A stretch of 64,000 bases of DNA from Maea johnstoni (GCA_963942565.1 OZ012700.1:27303767-27367766), one strand, 5' to 3'; shown: positions 1-49,313, counted from the first letter of the stretch. Numbers and translations: made by a program. Notes: a model not told the origin generated them from the letters alone.

Positions 1-317
1 GCCTCCAGGGGGACCTGTGGGTAGGGATTTGTAGTTCAGACAGGAGCCTCCAGGGGGAGCTACGTGGGTAGGGATTTAACAGATTCATGCCATATCTGTC
101 ACAGATTTGGCGGCATTACTTATTTTATAACTTTACAATAGTGATTACTTTTTTATTTGTTCTAAATCCATAGAATCTATGTTAAAAATGAAATGAATGG
201 TCAAACCTATCTGAACCTCTAACTTTATTTTCAAATAGTTTGCAAATATCCGAGTTATTTGAAAAGGTATTATAGACCCAGACAATGCTTGTCAGGCAAA
301 AAGGGGCCTGTCCTTAT

Positions 318-470
318 GGCCGAGTGGTCTATTGCATTGCAAATAATCTGACTGCTAAGCTTGGCGTTTTAATTGAGCTTTGGGTTGTGTGAGAAAGTTA
401 CCAGTGACTCGGGTTGGGCAGTGGTTTTCTCTGGATTCTGGTTTCCTCCACCATTTACAACTGGCTGCTT
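318..470 (+). repeat. Possible tRNA-derived SINE remnant
   Basis: TATGGCCGAGTGGTCTATTG is an A-box-like start as in tRNA-Ser/Leu, followed by a GACTGCTAAG anticodon-arm-like word. No B box follows. The later words GGTTTTCTCTGG and GGTTTCCTCCACC are common in tRNA-derived repeats. Confidence 0.35.
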
Positions 471-747
471 ATAATTCTGCCTCTAACTGGCAGAAAAAGT
501 GATGATTCGAAATTCCAAATTGCTTCAGGCATTACTAGGGTAACTCATAGATAATTGAGATATTGTCGTCTGGATCTATGATACTTTTGACAATAACTTT
601 GAAATTAAGAATGGTTTTACAAAATATTTAAAGGAGAGTTGTAGGCAATGTTCTGATTGATATTTCTCGATCAAATATTTTCCTGACTATTCTTTTGCTT
701 GCAAAATATCATTAAAATTGTGAGGCTGATTCTGGCGGCTGTGAGCA

Positions 748-963
748 TTAACCCTTCCATTGCTAATATTGCTTATTTTGCCCAAAGCATGAGGATGCAA
801 AGATTTTTGAAAAACATCTAAACCCTGTCATGTTGGTATTCATTGGAGAGCTCTTGTTGAGTACTCTCAGATGAGTACCCATGTGCCAGGGTTTCAGTTA
901 TTTTTTCAAGTTTTAGCATCATTTTGTATTGGCCAAATTAGCTACGAGCAGCATAAGGGTTAA
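748..963. mobile_element. TTAA MITE, complete
   Basis: TTAA at 748-751 and 960-963. The ends are CCCTTCCATTGCTAA and GAGCAGCATAAGGG. It ends 60 bp before the WDR48 exon. Confidence 0.83.
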
Positions 964-1023
964 TGGTTTTAATGAGACATATATATTAGGATTCATCAGC
1001 TCTGAAATGTTCCCTGTTTTCAG

Positions 1024-16123
<15,100 letters not shown>

Positions 16124-16257
16124 GGGCACGGAATCGACCCTAATACTCCTAAGAGGAAAGTGTGTGTCTGGTCTCAGGCTAGCTCACTAGAGAAGTGCAG
16201 GTTCCTGTCAACATGATAGATCAACGAAAGAAAGTCCAAAATATTCATTTCATTCTC

Positions 16258-16474
16258 TTAACCCTTGTGCTGCAGGTGGCTACTTTGGCCAACATAAATG
16301 ATGCAAGAAACTGAAAAATGGCTAAAACCCTGTCAAATAGGTACTCCTTTGAGAGTACTCAGTGGAAGTGAAAGCCTTCCAATGAATACCAACATGACAG
16401 GGTTTGGATGGTTTTCAAAAAAGTTTGCTTCCTTGTGCTTTGGACGAAAGTAGCCTCAGCATTAGAAGGGTTAT
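16258..16474. mobile_element. TTAA MITE in the WDR48 3' flank
   Basis: It starts TTAACCCTTGTGCTGCAGG and ends CCTCAGCATTAGAAGGGTTA. Confidence 0.8.
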
Positions 16475-16739
16475 GGATCCTTATGACATTGTTCTTTGTG
16501 AAACTGATAAATAAGTCAGAAAAACCTCATTATTATTATTTTTATCATTATTGTTATTTTGATTATTATTATTATTATTATTATTGTTACTTTTGGTTTC
16601 ATTTTTGTCACAATTATGGCATATTGTGGCTAATTCCTGACTTGCCAGTTGTAAGAGGCGGAAGAAACCGGAGTACCCAGCAAAAACCATTGCCTGGCAA
16701 CTTTAACATGCCCCGGGCAGGACTCAAACCCAGGAATTG

Positions 16740-16945
16740 GTGAGGGACAGCGAGCAGTCAGTGGCAGGGCCTTAGACCACACGACCATCAGCGAATGCCC
16801 TCAGTGGTGAGAGACAGCGAGCAGTCAGTGACAACACCTAAGACCACACAGCCATCAGGGCAGGTCCTCAGTTGTGAGAGACAGCAAGCAGTCAGTGACA
16901 ACACCTTAGACCACACAGCCATCAGGGCAAGCCTAAAAAGTCATC
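16740..16945 (+). repeat. 67 bp tandem repeat, three copies
   Basis: Copies start at 16740, 16807 and 16874 with GTGAGRGACAGCRAGCAGTC. The segment before it contains GAAACCGGAGTACCCAGC, a motif common in dispersed invertebrate repeats. Confidence 0.85.
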
Positions 16946-17814
16946 CTTGCATCGAATCAAACAAAATCTGTTGCGTGACAACATGAAGTGTCAACTCAAC
17001 ACCATGAACCATATTCATCTCCTTTTGGGAAAAGCTGATGTTTTTGTTTTGACATTTTTCCAGAAGGCTAAAAGAAAAAGTTTCGTTTCCAGCTATGTGC
17101 TTGACCAACAGTATGTTCGTAACTGTTTCAAACTTGTTGCAAACAAGAAATTTTAGCTACTATTGACCTGTCAGACAAGGGAAAGAGTGTGTGTTACTAG
17201 TTAGATCAATTGCCAAGAAGGCATTGATATAATTTTGTCACCAGAAACTCGGTATTGGCCAGTAAAAAATGTGTCAACTGGCCTGCTGACTCTTCTACAA
17301 GCAAAGTATAAGGCCTTCTAGTTTGTGACATTCCAAGCAGAGAAAGAAGAAGGATCTTCACCACTTACTAGTGATAAACTCAAGAAATACTGAAGAATGG
17401 CGAATTTTTCCATGTAACAATTTTCCCTAAATTTTCATTTTTGGGTGTTTCCCGTTTTTGATATTTTCAAATAGAGGACATATGTTTGTTTTTCCGTTTC
17501 TAATGTTCTGGTTTTATGTATATTTTTTTTATTTTAGTATACCAAAGAGTATAGTCTATTAAACTAAGGTCAGGGTTTCTCTATGTTTATTAAGTACGGA
17601 CATGCTCTGTATCGTTTTTTCATGTATTGTTTATTCCCGTTTGAAAGCATTCGGGAAATAACAGGAAAATAAAACTCACGGATAAATTAGCCATTCTACA
17701 GTAAGTTTGTGTAAGAAATGTAGTATGCGGCTCTGGCTGCTAGCTAGGTGACATTCAAAACCAGTGAATACCATTGGATTAACATTTTGTCAGAGTGAAA
17801 TGATAAGGGGTCAT

Positions 17815-17815
17815 A

Positions 17816-17882
<67 letters not shown>

Positions 17883-17956
17883 TATATATATGTATATATA
17901 TATATATATATATATGCATATATATATATATATGTATATACATGTATATATATATA
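17815..17956. repeat. (AT)n microsatellite
   Basis: About 140 bp of near-pure TA dinucleotide with a few G interruptions. Confidence 0.95.
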
Positions 17957-18043
17957 GCTAATTACTTCAAGGAATGTTAGATTAAGAGCTGTGATTCTGG
18001 TTAGGTTTAATCCCTTTTAGATATTTTTTCAATTTTTATGATG

Positions 18044-18256
18044 TTAACCCTTCCAATGCTGAGGCTACTTTCGTCTAAAGTACAACGACGCCAATATTTC
18101 TGAAAACCAACCAAACCCTGTCATGTTGGTACTCATTTGAAAGCTCTCACTGAGTACTTTCACATGAGTACCAATATGCCAGGGTTTCGGTGTTTTCTCA
18201 TGATTTTTGCATTATTTTGTATTGGCCAACTTAGCCACCAGCAGCATATGGGTTAA
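18044..18256. mobile_element. TTAA MITE, complete
   Basis: TTAA at 18044-18047 and 18253-18256. The ends are CCCTTCCAATGCTGAGG and CCACCAGCAGCATATGGG. Confidence 0.85.
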
Positions 18257-18320
18257 TGGGTTGTGGTTGAAGCTATCAGACCTTATGTGCTTTCCTGGTA
18301 CAGATTTGTTAAAATTCAGG

Positions 18321-18510
18321 TTAATCCTTCCATTGCTGGGGCTACTTTCGTCCAAAGCACAAGTACTCAAAGATTTTTAAAAGCCATCTAACCCTTTCAT
18401 GTTGGTATTCATTGGATAAATTTCAGTGAGTACTCAGATGAGTACCTACATGCCAGGTTTTCAGTCATTTTTAAGGTTTTTTTGGTATCATTTTGTATTG
18501 GTTTAGATGC
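18321..18510. mobile_element. TTAA MITE, 3' truncated
   Basis: It starts TTAATCCTTCCATTGCTGGG and matches the family up to TTTTGTATTGG, where it stops. It lies 65 bp from the previous copy in the same orientation. Confidence 0.75.
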
Positions 18511-20387
18511 TATGTCAAGAACCAGAGTTCTACTCCTGTTTCGCCTGCACCACAATGTCCGAAATAGAAATATGTTAAAAGGTGAAATTTGGTGAAAAAT
18601 GCATAATCAAATAAAGAGGTGTACTCAAAAGTACTTTGATAGTACTTTTTTTCAAAGGGCAACAATTCTATGAAATTATTAGGTATACTTTACTCAGATT
18701 CTGTATTTCTACTACCTTGATTTATTTTCTTATCTACTAGCAATTCTGGAAAAAGTATGTGAATAGAATACTTCGAAGGATACTTAAATGAACATAATTA
18801 TTGATATACTGATTAAAACACTTTCATCAAATGTTGATCATGTATTAGTAATAAACTCAAATTTCTATTTTATTTGAGGATATATCAACATTTTATATGG
18901 CTTAAGATGAAATAATTTCCAATTTAAGAAATCAGAAATGTTGTGATTTTTGCAAAAGCATTTCTCAGTTGAAAACGATATATGGTATGAACTGAAAGGG
19001 CAAATGCACCATCTGAATGAATTAGGTCCAAACTGAGCTTATTTGGTCACCTTTCAAATAAGACCTCCCTCAAGCCTGTCCTCTTCAGCACTACTCAGTT
19101 ATGGCTTACAGAAGTGGGCAAGTAACAGGCTTGAGGCAGCCATACGGGGGCATCCATATTGCCAAGGCTTATGCAGGTTTGTTGCATTACCCGAGCACCT
19201 GCTGTGTCACCAGTGACAAAGAGATAGCATTAACAGGGAAGCCTGGCTTTCCCTTCCTTGCTTATTTTTATTCATGGCTCATCCCTTATTTTTTTTTTGT
19301 AAAATTGTTCTTTAATTCCAAGGTTAGTGTGTAAAGAAGTATTAATGAAGAAGAGAGTTTCTTTAGGAAAGTTAAGCAGGAAGAGATATTATTTGGTGAA
19401 ATCATATTTTAGCATCAATTGCCTTTCTTCAGCATCATCAATCCAGATAAAAAGGAAAGATAACCTGTGTCTAAATGGGTTGAGCCTCGCTCCTGTTCAC
19501 TGACTCTACGTAACTCAATCCATACAAAAGGAAAGGTAGCCCCAGTTCTGAATAGGTGTGATCATTTCGCTTCATCTGTTAACCTTTTTCTGTGTGGATG
19601 TCCCATAAAGATGCCTCAGCTCAATGCATAATTCGTGGAAAATGAATTGTGATAAATCATCTTGGAAATTAGTGGATGATGGTTGCTAGAAGTATAACAG
19701 TCAACATCTTTAACTTTAAAGCATCACAAATTTTCTTTTGCAGAAAAATATGAACAAAATAATGCATTTTTCTGAATAATAATAACAATATAATCCGGTC
19801 TTATGTGTTTAAGACAGGCATAGATGAGCTGACGAGTTTATATTTGGTTGATATGGTATATGTTTCAAGAACACAATCGTCATTGAGTGAGGTCATGTAG
19901 TAGATAGATGACGTTTGCCAGGAGGCCAAAGACTCATGGTTATGTGACATGAACTGCTCGCAAACACGGTCCATCTATTACATAGCCAACATGCAAGGTA
20001 CAATAACAATAGCTATTGTGTGAGGTCAGAAAACAATAGCCATTGCGTGAGGTCAGATGACAATAGCCATTGTTTGTGGTCCTATGATGTTGTTTCTGTT
20101 GTGTAGTGTAAAGTTTATTAATGAAATGCAGTTCATGCCATTGAGTATGTCAGAGCTAATAAATGTGACTATATTTTGACATAATTGAGTTTTTGTTGTG
20201 ATTATTCGACCCATTCCAGATCAAAGTTGATGGTTGACCATACCATACCAAGGTCCTCATCATAACTGACACATAGATGCTTTCAGTGTTCTGCAAGAAG
20301 CTAAGGAAAAGCAGGCACATAATTTAAAGTTTGAAATCAAGTTGCATGTGAATTTGGGAAAAAAAAACGTTTTCCTTCAATTATTCT
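18511..20387. other. Intergenic, no supported feature
   Basis: I see no gene-like frame or clear transposon end. A short motif with ACAATAGCYATTG repeats three times at 19998-20075. Confidence 0.55.
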
Positions 20388-20597
20388 TTAACCCTTATGC
20401 TGCCAGGGACTAATTCGGCCAATACAAAATGATTTTTAAAAAGCCTGTAAATGACAAACCCTGGCACATGTTCTCATCAGAGAGTACTCAGCGAGAGCTT
20501 TCCAAGGAATACCAACATGACAGCGTTAAGATGATTATCAAAAATCTTTGCGTCCTTGTGCTTCGGACAAAAGTAGCCTCCGCATTGGAAGGGTTGT
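20388..20597. mobile_element. TTAA MITE, inverted orientation
   Basis: It starts TTAACCCTTATGCTGCCAGG and ends CCGCATTGGAAGGGTT. Confidence 0.8.
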
Positions 20598-21846
20598 TCT
20601 TTTGAAAGGTCTAACCAGAAGTGGAGTTTTCTCAGGCTGCTGTAGAAATTCATGGGAGGTTCTTATACAAAGATAATCATCAGTGTCTAAGAATTAATGT
20701 TTCTAGATAATAGATTTCGCCCAAATAATGCGTTTATGCATTACACCAGGTTAAAAACCTCTCAGCAGAAAATGTGCAGCACTTGGTACCCAGGGGTGTC
20801 ATGTCATATTTGGGTAAAACCCCCTCAGCTGGGAATGTGTAGCACTTAGTAACCAGGGGTACACTGCCATATTTGGGCAAAAAACCCTCAGCAGGGAATG
20901 TTTTCATTTTTTTTTTTAGATATTTAAGTTTTAAAAATTTCCCAGGTGTAGACTAGGGTTCTACCTTAATTTCCAATTTTCAGTGGCATCATTGATGCTT
21001 GCAGCATGAATGGATCTTATCCTCCTTAGGACTGAGGCTACTGAGAGGAATACAGACTGGGACTGGTTTGAAAAACAATACTTCAATTAACATACAGTTT
21101 CAAATATATGTTTATTGCATGCAAGATGCACCTGATTTATACAAATTACAAATAGTTTGTACAATTACATAAGAAAACAAAGACGAAGGCCCCATCCCTG
21201 CATGGCAAAAAGCTGAATAATCATGCATTATGTTTTTAAACAATTATGAACCGGTCATCTTCAAATTTCACAAATGTGGAGGAAACAATAATAAGCAGAG
21301 AAGAGTATCAAAGTTTTTCTAATTTTCCTTCATTCAAATTTGATCACCATTTTTCAACTTCAAGATTCTATAACTTTTGAACAAAGGTTAAATAGGAAAA
21401 AACTGTGATACCATTCCCTCCGAAATATTCTTAGCTATGAATATGCCAAATTTCAAGTATATCTGTTAACATTTGACACCCAAAATGCATGCTTGAAGCT
21501 AGCATTTTAAAATGAAATTTGATATGGAAAAAAGGGCCTATAATATTTTTTCCTGCTCATGTGCAAGCCTATGGGAGCCTCTGAAATAGATGATCTCTCA
21601 CTCTGTTGGTTTATGTCCTAGACAATCACAATTTTGATCTCATTATGAGGAAAAGGGGTATAGGATTTATCATTCTATTATATGCCTTATTTACATATAC
21701 TCTTCAGATAGTGAAGGCTTCTTGAAAGTCTCTTGAGGATTGAGGGGGTAACTGTTCACTTCATCCTCTTGAACATTACAGATATCACCGCCTTTTCCAA
21801 GGCAAGTGGTAGTTCATTCGCCTTCCCTCTTTTTTCCATCTCTAAT
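20598..21846. other. Intergenic, no supported gene
   Basis: An imperfect tandem of about 70 bp with CCCTCAGCWGGGAATGT lies at 20755-20900. Nothing else is recognisable. Confidence 0.5.
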
Positions 21847-22209
21847 TTAACCCTTATGTTGCTGGTGGCTGATTTTGACGAAGCAAAATAATTTGGAAAA
21901 AAAGACCGGAACCCGGGCATATGGCTACTCATCTGAGAGTATTCAGCGAGGGTTTTTCAATGAAGACCAACATGACTTCGATAATTGTCAAATATTTTTT
22001 TGCGATATTGTGCCTAGGACAAAAAAGTTGACTCAGCATCACAAGGGTTATATTAACACTGTTTTTGTACACACAAAAGAATCGGCAATCTTCTAACACA
22101 GAGCACCTCTCAGCTCAACACTGGGTGGAAAAGGTAGAGGGTGTACACGTCGTTTCTTTTCATAGAGAAGAATTCATGATTCTACGAATGTGAAGTACTG
22201 TAACCCCTC
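21847..22209. repeat. Duplicate of the RFC1 3' flank with a TTAA MITE
   Basis: 21847-22050 is a TTAA MITE copy. From about 22005 to 22209 the sequence matches 27170-27370, next to the RFC1 stop codon, in the same orientation. This is an old tandem duplication later split by the hAT element at 22210-27107. Confidence 0.75.
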
Positions 22210-22429
22210 CAGGGTCTTAGCCAGCAGGGTGTCTGGGTGTCTTTAGGACTCCCTGGTTCATGAAAAATACCAGATTTTACGTAAAAAATACCAGATTTGG
22301 TATGTTTTTTTTTATAAATACTAATTCCAAGTTGAATTTCTGAAAAGTTTAACTTCAAAATAATAGCAAAGACATTTCTTGAAGAATTAAGCATATAATT
22401 ACTTTATTTGTTAATGTACATAATAGCGG

Positions 22430-23650
22430 GGCGGCTAACTCAGGAATTTGGCCAAATTGTGCACTTTGTGCGAAAAGCGTGAAACTTGGTACAAATATAC
22501 TTTGAGTGATGCTGATCAATATTCTTAATGGACGCAGGGCGTGAGTTACCATTAAAGACTATTTTTGGGGCATTTTAGGCAAAAAATGTCATAAAACGTG
22601 ATTTTTTGGGAATAAGGTGTTTTAAATATCTAGGGAAGAAAGTGGAATCTCCAAACTTGGCACAAATACACTTCAAGGGTTGCTGATTATAGCTGATATA
22701 ACAAATATTATGAAATTGACCCATGGGATGTGTTTTTGGGGTGTTTTAAGCAAAAAAGAGTAGAAAAAGTAAGACTTTTGGGATCTGACAATAGAAATCT
22801 TAGGCATAAGAGTAGAAGCTGAAAAGCTCACACACGTACACTATGAGAGTCATTCATGATGAATATCATCTGTAAAGTTTGTGAAAGACCCCCTAAAGTA
22901 CTGCATTTTTGGGGTAATTAAGGCAAAAAATGACGTAAAACGTGATTTTTTGGGAATATGGTGATAAAAAATTTAGGAATGAAAGTGGAATCTCCAAACT
23001 TGGCACAAATACACTTGAAGGGTTGTTGATTATAACTGATATAATAAATATTATAAGATTGACACATAGGTTGTGTTTTGGGGGGTATTTTCAGCAGAAA
23101 GGAGTAGAAAAAGTGTGATTTTTGTGAGTGACAATAAAAATCCAAGGCATAAGAGTAGAAGCTGAAAATTTCACACAAATACACTTAGAGAGTTATTGAT
23201 AATGACTGTCATCAGTAAAGTTTATAAAAGACCCCTAACTGACTGCATTTTTGGGGTCATTTAGGCAAAAAATGACCACAAAAAGTGGGATTTTGGCAAT
23301 GTGACCAACAACAAACCTATACTTCTGAGTAGAAAGTGCAAACCTCACACAGATATTGTTTGAAGTTTATTAAAACTGCTTTAGTTATAAGTTATGAAAT
23401 ATACCAATATTGCCTGATTTTAGGGTAATTTTATTGAAAATGAGATATTTTGGGGATCTGACCCTACGCTTCAAAGTAGAAACTGAAAACCTCACACAGA
23501 TATTCATTGTAGGATATTGAATGAAACTGCTAGAAGTACACTGTATGAAGTGAACCAATACTGCCTGATTTTAGGGTAATAATATAAAAAAAAATACTGC
23601 AAAAGTGAGGTTTTAGGGGTCTGTCTCTGAAAGATATGTACTGAGTAGTC
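22430..23650. repeat. Left arm of the long inverted repeat
   Basis: It contains repeated lines such as AAAACGTGATTTTTTGGGAA and GGAATCTCCAAACTTGGCAC at 340 bp spacing. It pairs with 25790-26995. Confidence 0.85.
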
Positions 23651-23739
23651 ACCCAAACCCAAACATGACCCCTAGAATCTCAAATGATACAAGCATCAAT
23701 CGCCATATGCTTTTTGTACCTAAACAATAGACTAGTGTG

Positions 23740-24129
23740 TAGTGATGGGAATCGTTCAAAAAATTTGGGTCGATTAATCGTTGAAATTCACGAACGATTA
23801 ATCAACTTTGAATGATTATACATAGCCAAAAATCCAATTCCAACTCTTGACCTTCCTGATGTTTCCTAACACCAGAACTGCACAGTACTGTTGTTAGGAA
23901 ACATCAGGAAGAAGTTCATGAGTCAAGAATCATGGAGAATGGTGCAGAAATATGATGAAGATATGAGCGCCACTGTCCGTTTCCGTTGGATTTGCCATGT
24001 GGGTGAATCCAACGTAGTGGTCAAGCGATAATCGTCAAAAATCGATTGTTCATTTCGCCGGTCGATTAATCGGAATTTCGGCCTTATCCGACCGATTGCT
24101 CGACCCGGCGATTGATCGTTACAACACTA
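23740..24129. mobile_element. Small hAT-like element in the loop, with an internal hairpin
   Basis: The ends TAGTGATGGGAATCGTTC and GATCGTTACAACACTA are inverted relatives. The flanks ctagtgtg and ctagtatt could be a decayed 8 bp duplication. It carries a perfect 20 bp stem at 23854-23913. Confidence 0.6.
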
Positions 24130-24552
24130 CTAGTATTGATATGATTTGATCCATAACAAGTTCTAATTTAGTTCCTCCTCCTGATTGGTAATACCTCTTA
24201 CAAATAACACTGTAATCATAAGATATCTATAATGGAGTTGTAGGTAATATTGTGAATAAATATTCATCTCAAATTTTCCAGAATATTCTGACAAATGTAA
24301 GGTATTTCTAAATTAGCAAGGCCTCTTTGGCTGAATAGTTCAAGGTATTGACTTACTGAATATGCATTCTGAAAGGAATAATATGGAGTATGTTTAGGTC
24401 CTTTATAGTTTAACTTATACTTTATCTTGCATCATTTAACTAATTTTGCATACATATTGATATCAATCAAACCCTATCTTGATTGTAAACTTTTTTATTT
24501 TTCTTTATTGATGTCATATGGCTAATGTGGTGCCTATTCTACTTAAATGAGG

Positions 24553-24643
<91 letters not shown>
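24553..24643. repeat. (CA)n(TA)n microsatellite
   Basis: About 15 bp of CA is followed by some 75 bp of TA. Confidence 0.95.
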
Positions 24644-24646
<3 letters not shown>

Positions 24647-25789
24647 TGTATATTATATATATACATACATTCAAATGCTTAGTTTAAGTCATGATCCAAT
24701 CATAACAAGAACGATTTTCATATGCAATGTCATCAAAGATAATTACTTCTACTCAATACACATCTACTCAATATGATCGTTTGTAAGAATGATTCAACCC
24801 AGCCATAGAGGACAAACACTATCTGAATAACCGTTTCCTTCTGAGCTAAGATGATATCTACTTTGCTGGTAGTCTTGTACTAAAGGTATTGTTTTGGAAA
24901 GGGGGTAGGGGGTAATTAATCAAATTTACAACATAGAGGGAAGTCGTTTAATCCAAATCAGTTACTACAGAGAAGTAAAACTTTATACATGATAGGGATT
25001 ATCGTGCCCCAGCCATGTACTGTGACTGTGGGTATGAAAAAAAACATTGCTAGACATGAAGGGGGGTTGTTTAAAATCAGTCATTACTGCAACTTCAAGA
25101 TAGTAATGTTATTCATTACCACATTCATTGAACCTAAGGCATGCGCTATTACTATCAAATAGTAAAATTCTAAACAGAAACGGAGTGGGAGTTGTTTAAC
25201 CCAAGCCCTAAACTATTATATGATGAAGAACGAAGGATCCAAAGTTGCTAAGTCCATCCAACTTGGGTCGGAGAAAAAGAGTCATGGTTACCAGACTGAA
25301 CGATACTTTTGCTGGCACCAGATATGCACTTTGACCTCCACTCAGCTCAGAAATTGTACCTGTAAGAGGCAAGTACAGGTCTTAAAGCAAGTGTACTTTG
25401 TCATTGTAAGGCAAAATGCTTTGAATGCAAAGTGATAATACCACTCTCTGATGTTGTAGACAAAACCACAACTGTTGGAACAGTTTAACTGAGTATGCAT
25501 AATGTATACAATATATAATAGGGAATATAAGATTCCCAAATGATAAAATCCAATGAATGATAAGGGTACATGGAACACCCCTGGTCAGATGTGCATTGGT
25601 TTTAGGTCGATAGTATTTATTATTTTTTCATAACAACACCAAACCGACATATAGTGGTAAATTAAAGCTTAACTTTTCGAGTCATTTTATGATAAATATA
25701 CCCCAAAGTTAGGCAGTATGAATTCAATCTCGAAATTTATAGTAATAGCAGTTCTAAACTGCACAATAAAAGTTCACTTGTGTGTCTTC
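24644..25789. other. Loop of the inverted repeat, no recognised feature
   Basis: AT-rich sequence with no gene signal. Several GGGGTAATT- and GGGGGTTGTTTAA-like short repeats occur at 24900-25200. Confidence 0.5.
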
Positions 25790-26995
25790 TATGAAACAGA
25801 TTGTTTGGAGACATATTCCATAATTCTCACCTTTTCAGTCATTTTCAATAAAATTACCCTGAAATCATGCACTATTGGTTGCATTTCATACTGTTTCACA
25901 ATAGCAGTTTCAATCAATAACCTTCAAAACATATTTGGGTGTGATTTGCCATATCTACTCTGAAGTATACAGTTTTTCAGGGTCAGATCCCCAAAATATC
26001 CATTTTTAGTCATGCTTTAAGAAAATTACCCTAAAATAACTTTTACTAAAGCAGTTTTAATCAATAACCTTTAAAGAATATGTGTGTAAGGTTTGCACTT
26101 TCTACTCAGAAGTATAGGTTTGTTGTTGGTCACATTGCCAAAATCCCACTTTTTGTGGTCATTTTTTGCCTAAATGACCCCAAAAATGCAGTCAGTTAGG
26201 GGTCTTTCATAAACTTTACTGATGACAGTCATTATCAATAACTCTCTAAGTGTATTTGTGTGAAATTTTCAGCTTCTACTCTTATGCCTTGGATTTTTAT
26301 TGTCAGATCACAAAAATCACACTTTTTCTACTCCTTTTTGCTGAAAATACCCCCCAAAACACAACCTTTGTGTCAATTTTATAATATTTATTTTTTAAGT
26401 TATAATCAACAACCCTTCAAGTGTATTTGTGCCAAGTTTGGAGATTCCACTTTCATTCCTAAATTTTTTATCACCATATTCCCAAAAAATCACGTTTTAC
26501 ATCATTTTTTGCCTTAATTACCCCAAAAATGCAGTACTTTAGGGGGTCTTTCACAAACTTTACAGATGATATTCATCATCAATGACTCTCTGAGTGTACG
26601 TGTGTGAGGTTTTCAGCTTCTACTCTTATGCCTAAGATTTCTATTGTCAGATCCCAAAAGTCTTACTTTTTCTACTCTTTTTTGCTTAAAACACCCCAAA
26701 AACCCATCCCATGGGTCAATTTCATAATATTTGTTATATCAGCTATAATCAGCAACCCTTGAAGTGTATTTGTGCCAAGTTTGGAGATTCCACTTTCTTC
26801 CCTGGATTTTTTATTACCTTATTCCCAAAAAATCACGTTTTATGACATTTTTTGCCTAAAATGCCCCAAAAATAGTCTTTAATGGTAACTCACGCCCTGC
26901 GTCCATTAAGAATATTGATCAGCATCACTCAAAGTATATGTGTACCAAGTTTCACGCTTTTCGCACAAAGCGCACAATTTTTGTCTTAGCCGCCC
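25790..26995. repeat. Right arm of the long inverted repeat
   Basis: Reverse complement of the left arm, with moderate divergence. For example, CCGCCCCGCTAT at 26990 pairs with ATAGCGGGGCGG at 22421. Confidence 0.85.
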
Positions 26996-27107
26996 CGCTA
27001 TAATCAGTGGAATGATTTTTCTTTTTTCAATCAAGTATTTTGGACACCCTAAATTCTTGAAATCCCTATTTGGACACCCTGTTATGAAAATCCATGCTAG
27101 GTCTCTG

Positions 27108-27405
27108 AACCCCTCCTTTGGTGTCAGTGATAAAATCTGGGGAAAACTGTTCACTTTTTATTTTTAGCAAAATTGTGCCTAGGACAAAAAAGTAGACTCA
27201 GCATCACAAGGGTTAACTCTGTTTTTTATCAGCAAAAAAGAATCAGTGATTCTACAAACAGAGAGCACAACCCTGCTCATCGCTGGATGGATAAGGGTAG
27301 AAGGTGTTCACATCGTTTTTTTCCACAGAGATGAATTTGTGATTCTCCAAATATGAACTGTAACCCCTCCTTTGGTGTCTGGGATGAAAACGGGAGGAAG
27401 ACTGT
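27108..27405 (-). other. RFC1 3' flank, locally duplicated
   Basis: ACCCCTCCTTTGGTGTC followed by CTGTTCACTTTTT occurs at about 27110 and again at 27363, next to the stop codon, so the 3' end of the last exon has been duplicated. AATAAA on the minus strand at 27162-27157 could be a polyadenylation signal. Confidence 0.5.
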
Positions 27406-49043
<21,638 letters not shown>

Positions 49044-49293
49044 GGTTCGCGCCAAATTTCCCACTAGGCATGGACCTGCTACCGGAAAACGGTCTCAATG
49101 TTATTAAAATAAGTTTGATAGTGATTTTTTAAATTTTTGATATAAAATCCATATTATAGGATTTAAAGACTGCAATTGTAATTTTGTTGAGTAAAAATGT
49201 TATTATTTATATGTTCATAAGTTCAATACATGTGCTAGGGTCTAGAATATTTTACGACATTGAGTGCGCGCGCACATTGTCGTTATAAACAAG
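49044..49293. promoter_or_regulatory. Head-to-head promoter interval of RFC1 and the next gene
   Basis: Only 250 bp separate the two divergent start codons. TTTGGCGC (minus strand, 49056-49049) fits the E2F consensus TTTSSCGC and suits a replication gene. It lies just upstream of the RFC1 ATG, so it may be at or below the transcription start. GTGCGCGCGCAC at 49264-49275 is a GC-rich palindrome near the other start. Confidence 0.6.
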
Positions 49294-49313
49294 ATGGCAG
49301 AGAACTCGACGAG
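49294..49313 (+). CDS. Unidentified gene, coding part of exon 1
   Basis: Encodes MAENSTR (the last codon is split). Context AACAAGATGG has A at -3, a fair start context. Donor gtaggt. Confidence 0.68.

Larger units (their letters stand above)
16124..17700 (+). other. WDR48 3' flank, probable 3' UTR
   Basis: It contains a TTAA MITE, a TTA-rich microsatellite (16535-16590) and a 67 bp tandem. AATAAA at 17668-17673 is a possible polyadenylation signal, but the true transcript end cannot be told from sequence. Confidence 0.35.
22210..27107. mobile_element. 4.9 kb hAT-type element carrying a long inverted repeat
   Basis: It starts CAGGGTCTTAGCCAGCAGGG and ends GAAAATCCATGCTAGGTCTCTG-like, the termini of the small MITE family at 3594 and 42056. 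The 8 bp direct repeat aacccctc (22202-22209 and 27108-27115) marks a hAT insertion. Inside, arms of about 1.2 kb at 22430-23650 and 25790-26995 are inverted copies, and each arm is built of related units of about 170 and 340 bp. Two further elements or repeats sit in the loop. No transposase reading frame is seen. A short relative without the inverted arms is at 35607-36063. Confidence 0.82.

Noticed and set aside
318-400. tRNA-Ser gene
   Set aside because: An A-box-like start only; no B box, no acceptor stem.
49278-49293. TATA box for the unidentified gene (TTATAAAC)
   Set aside because: It lies about 10 bp before the ATG, too close to direct that transcript.
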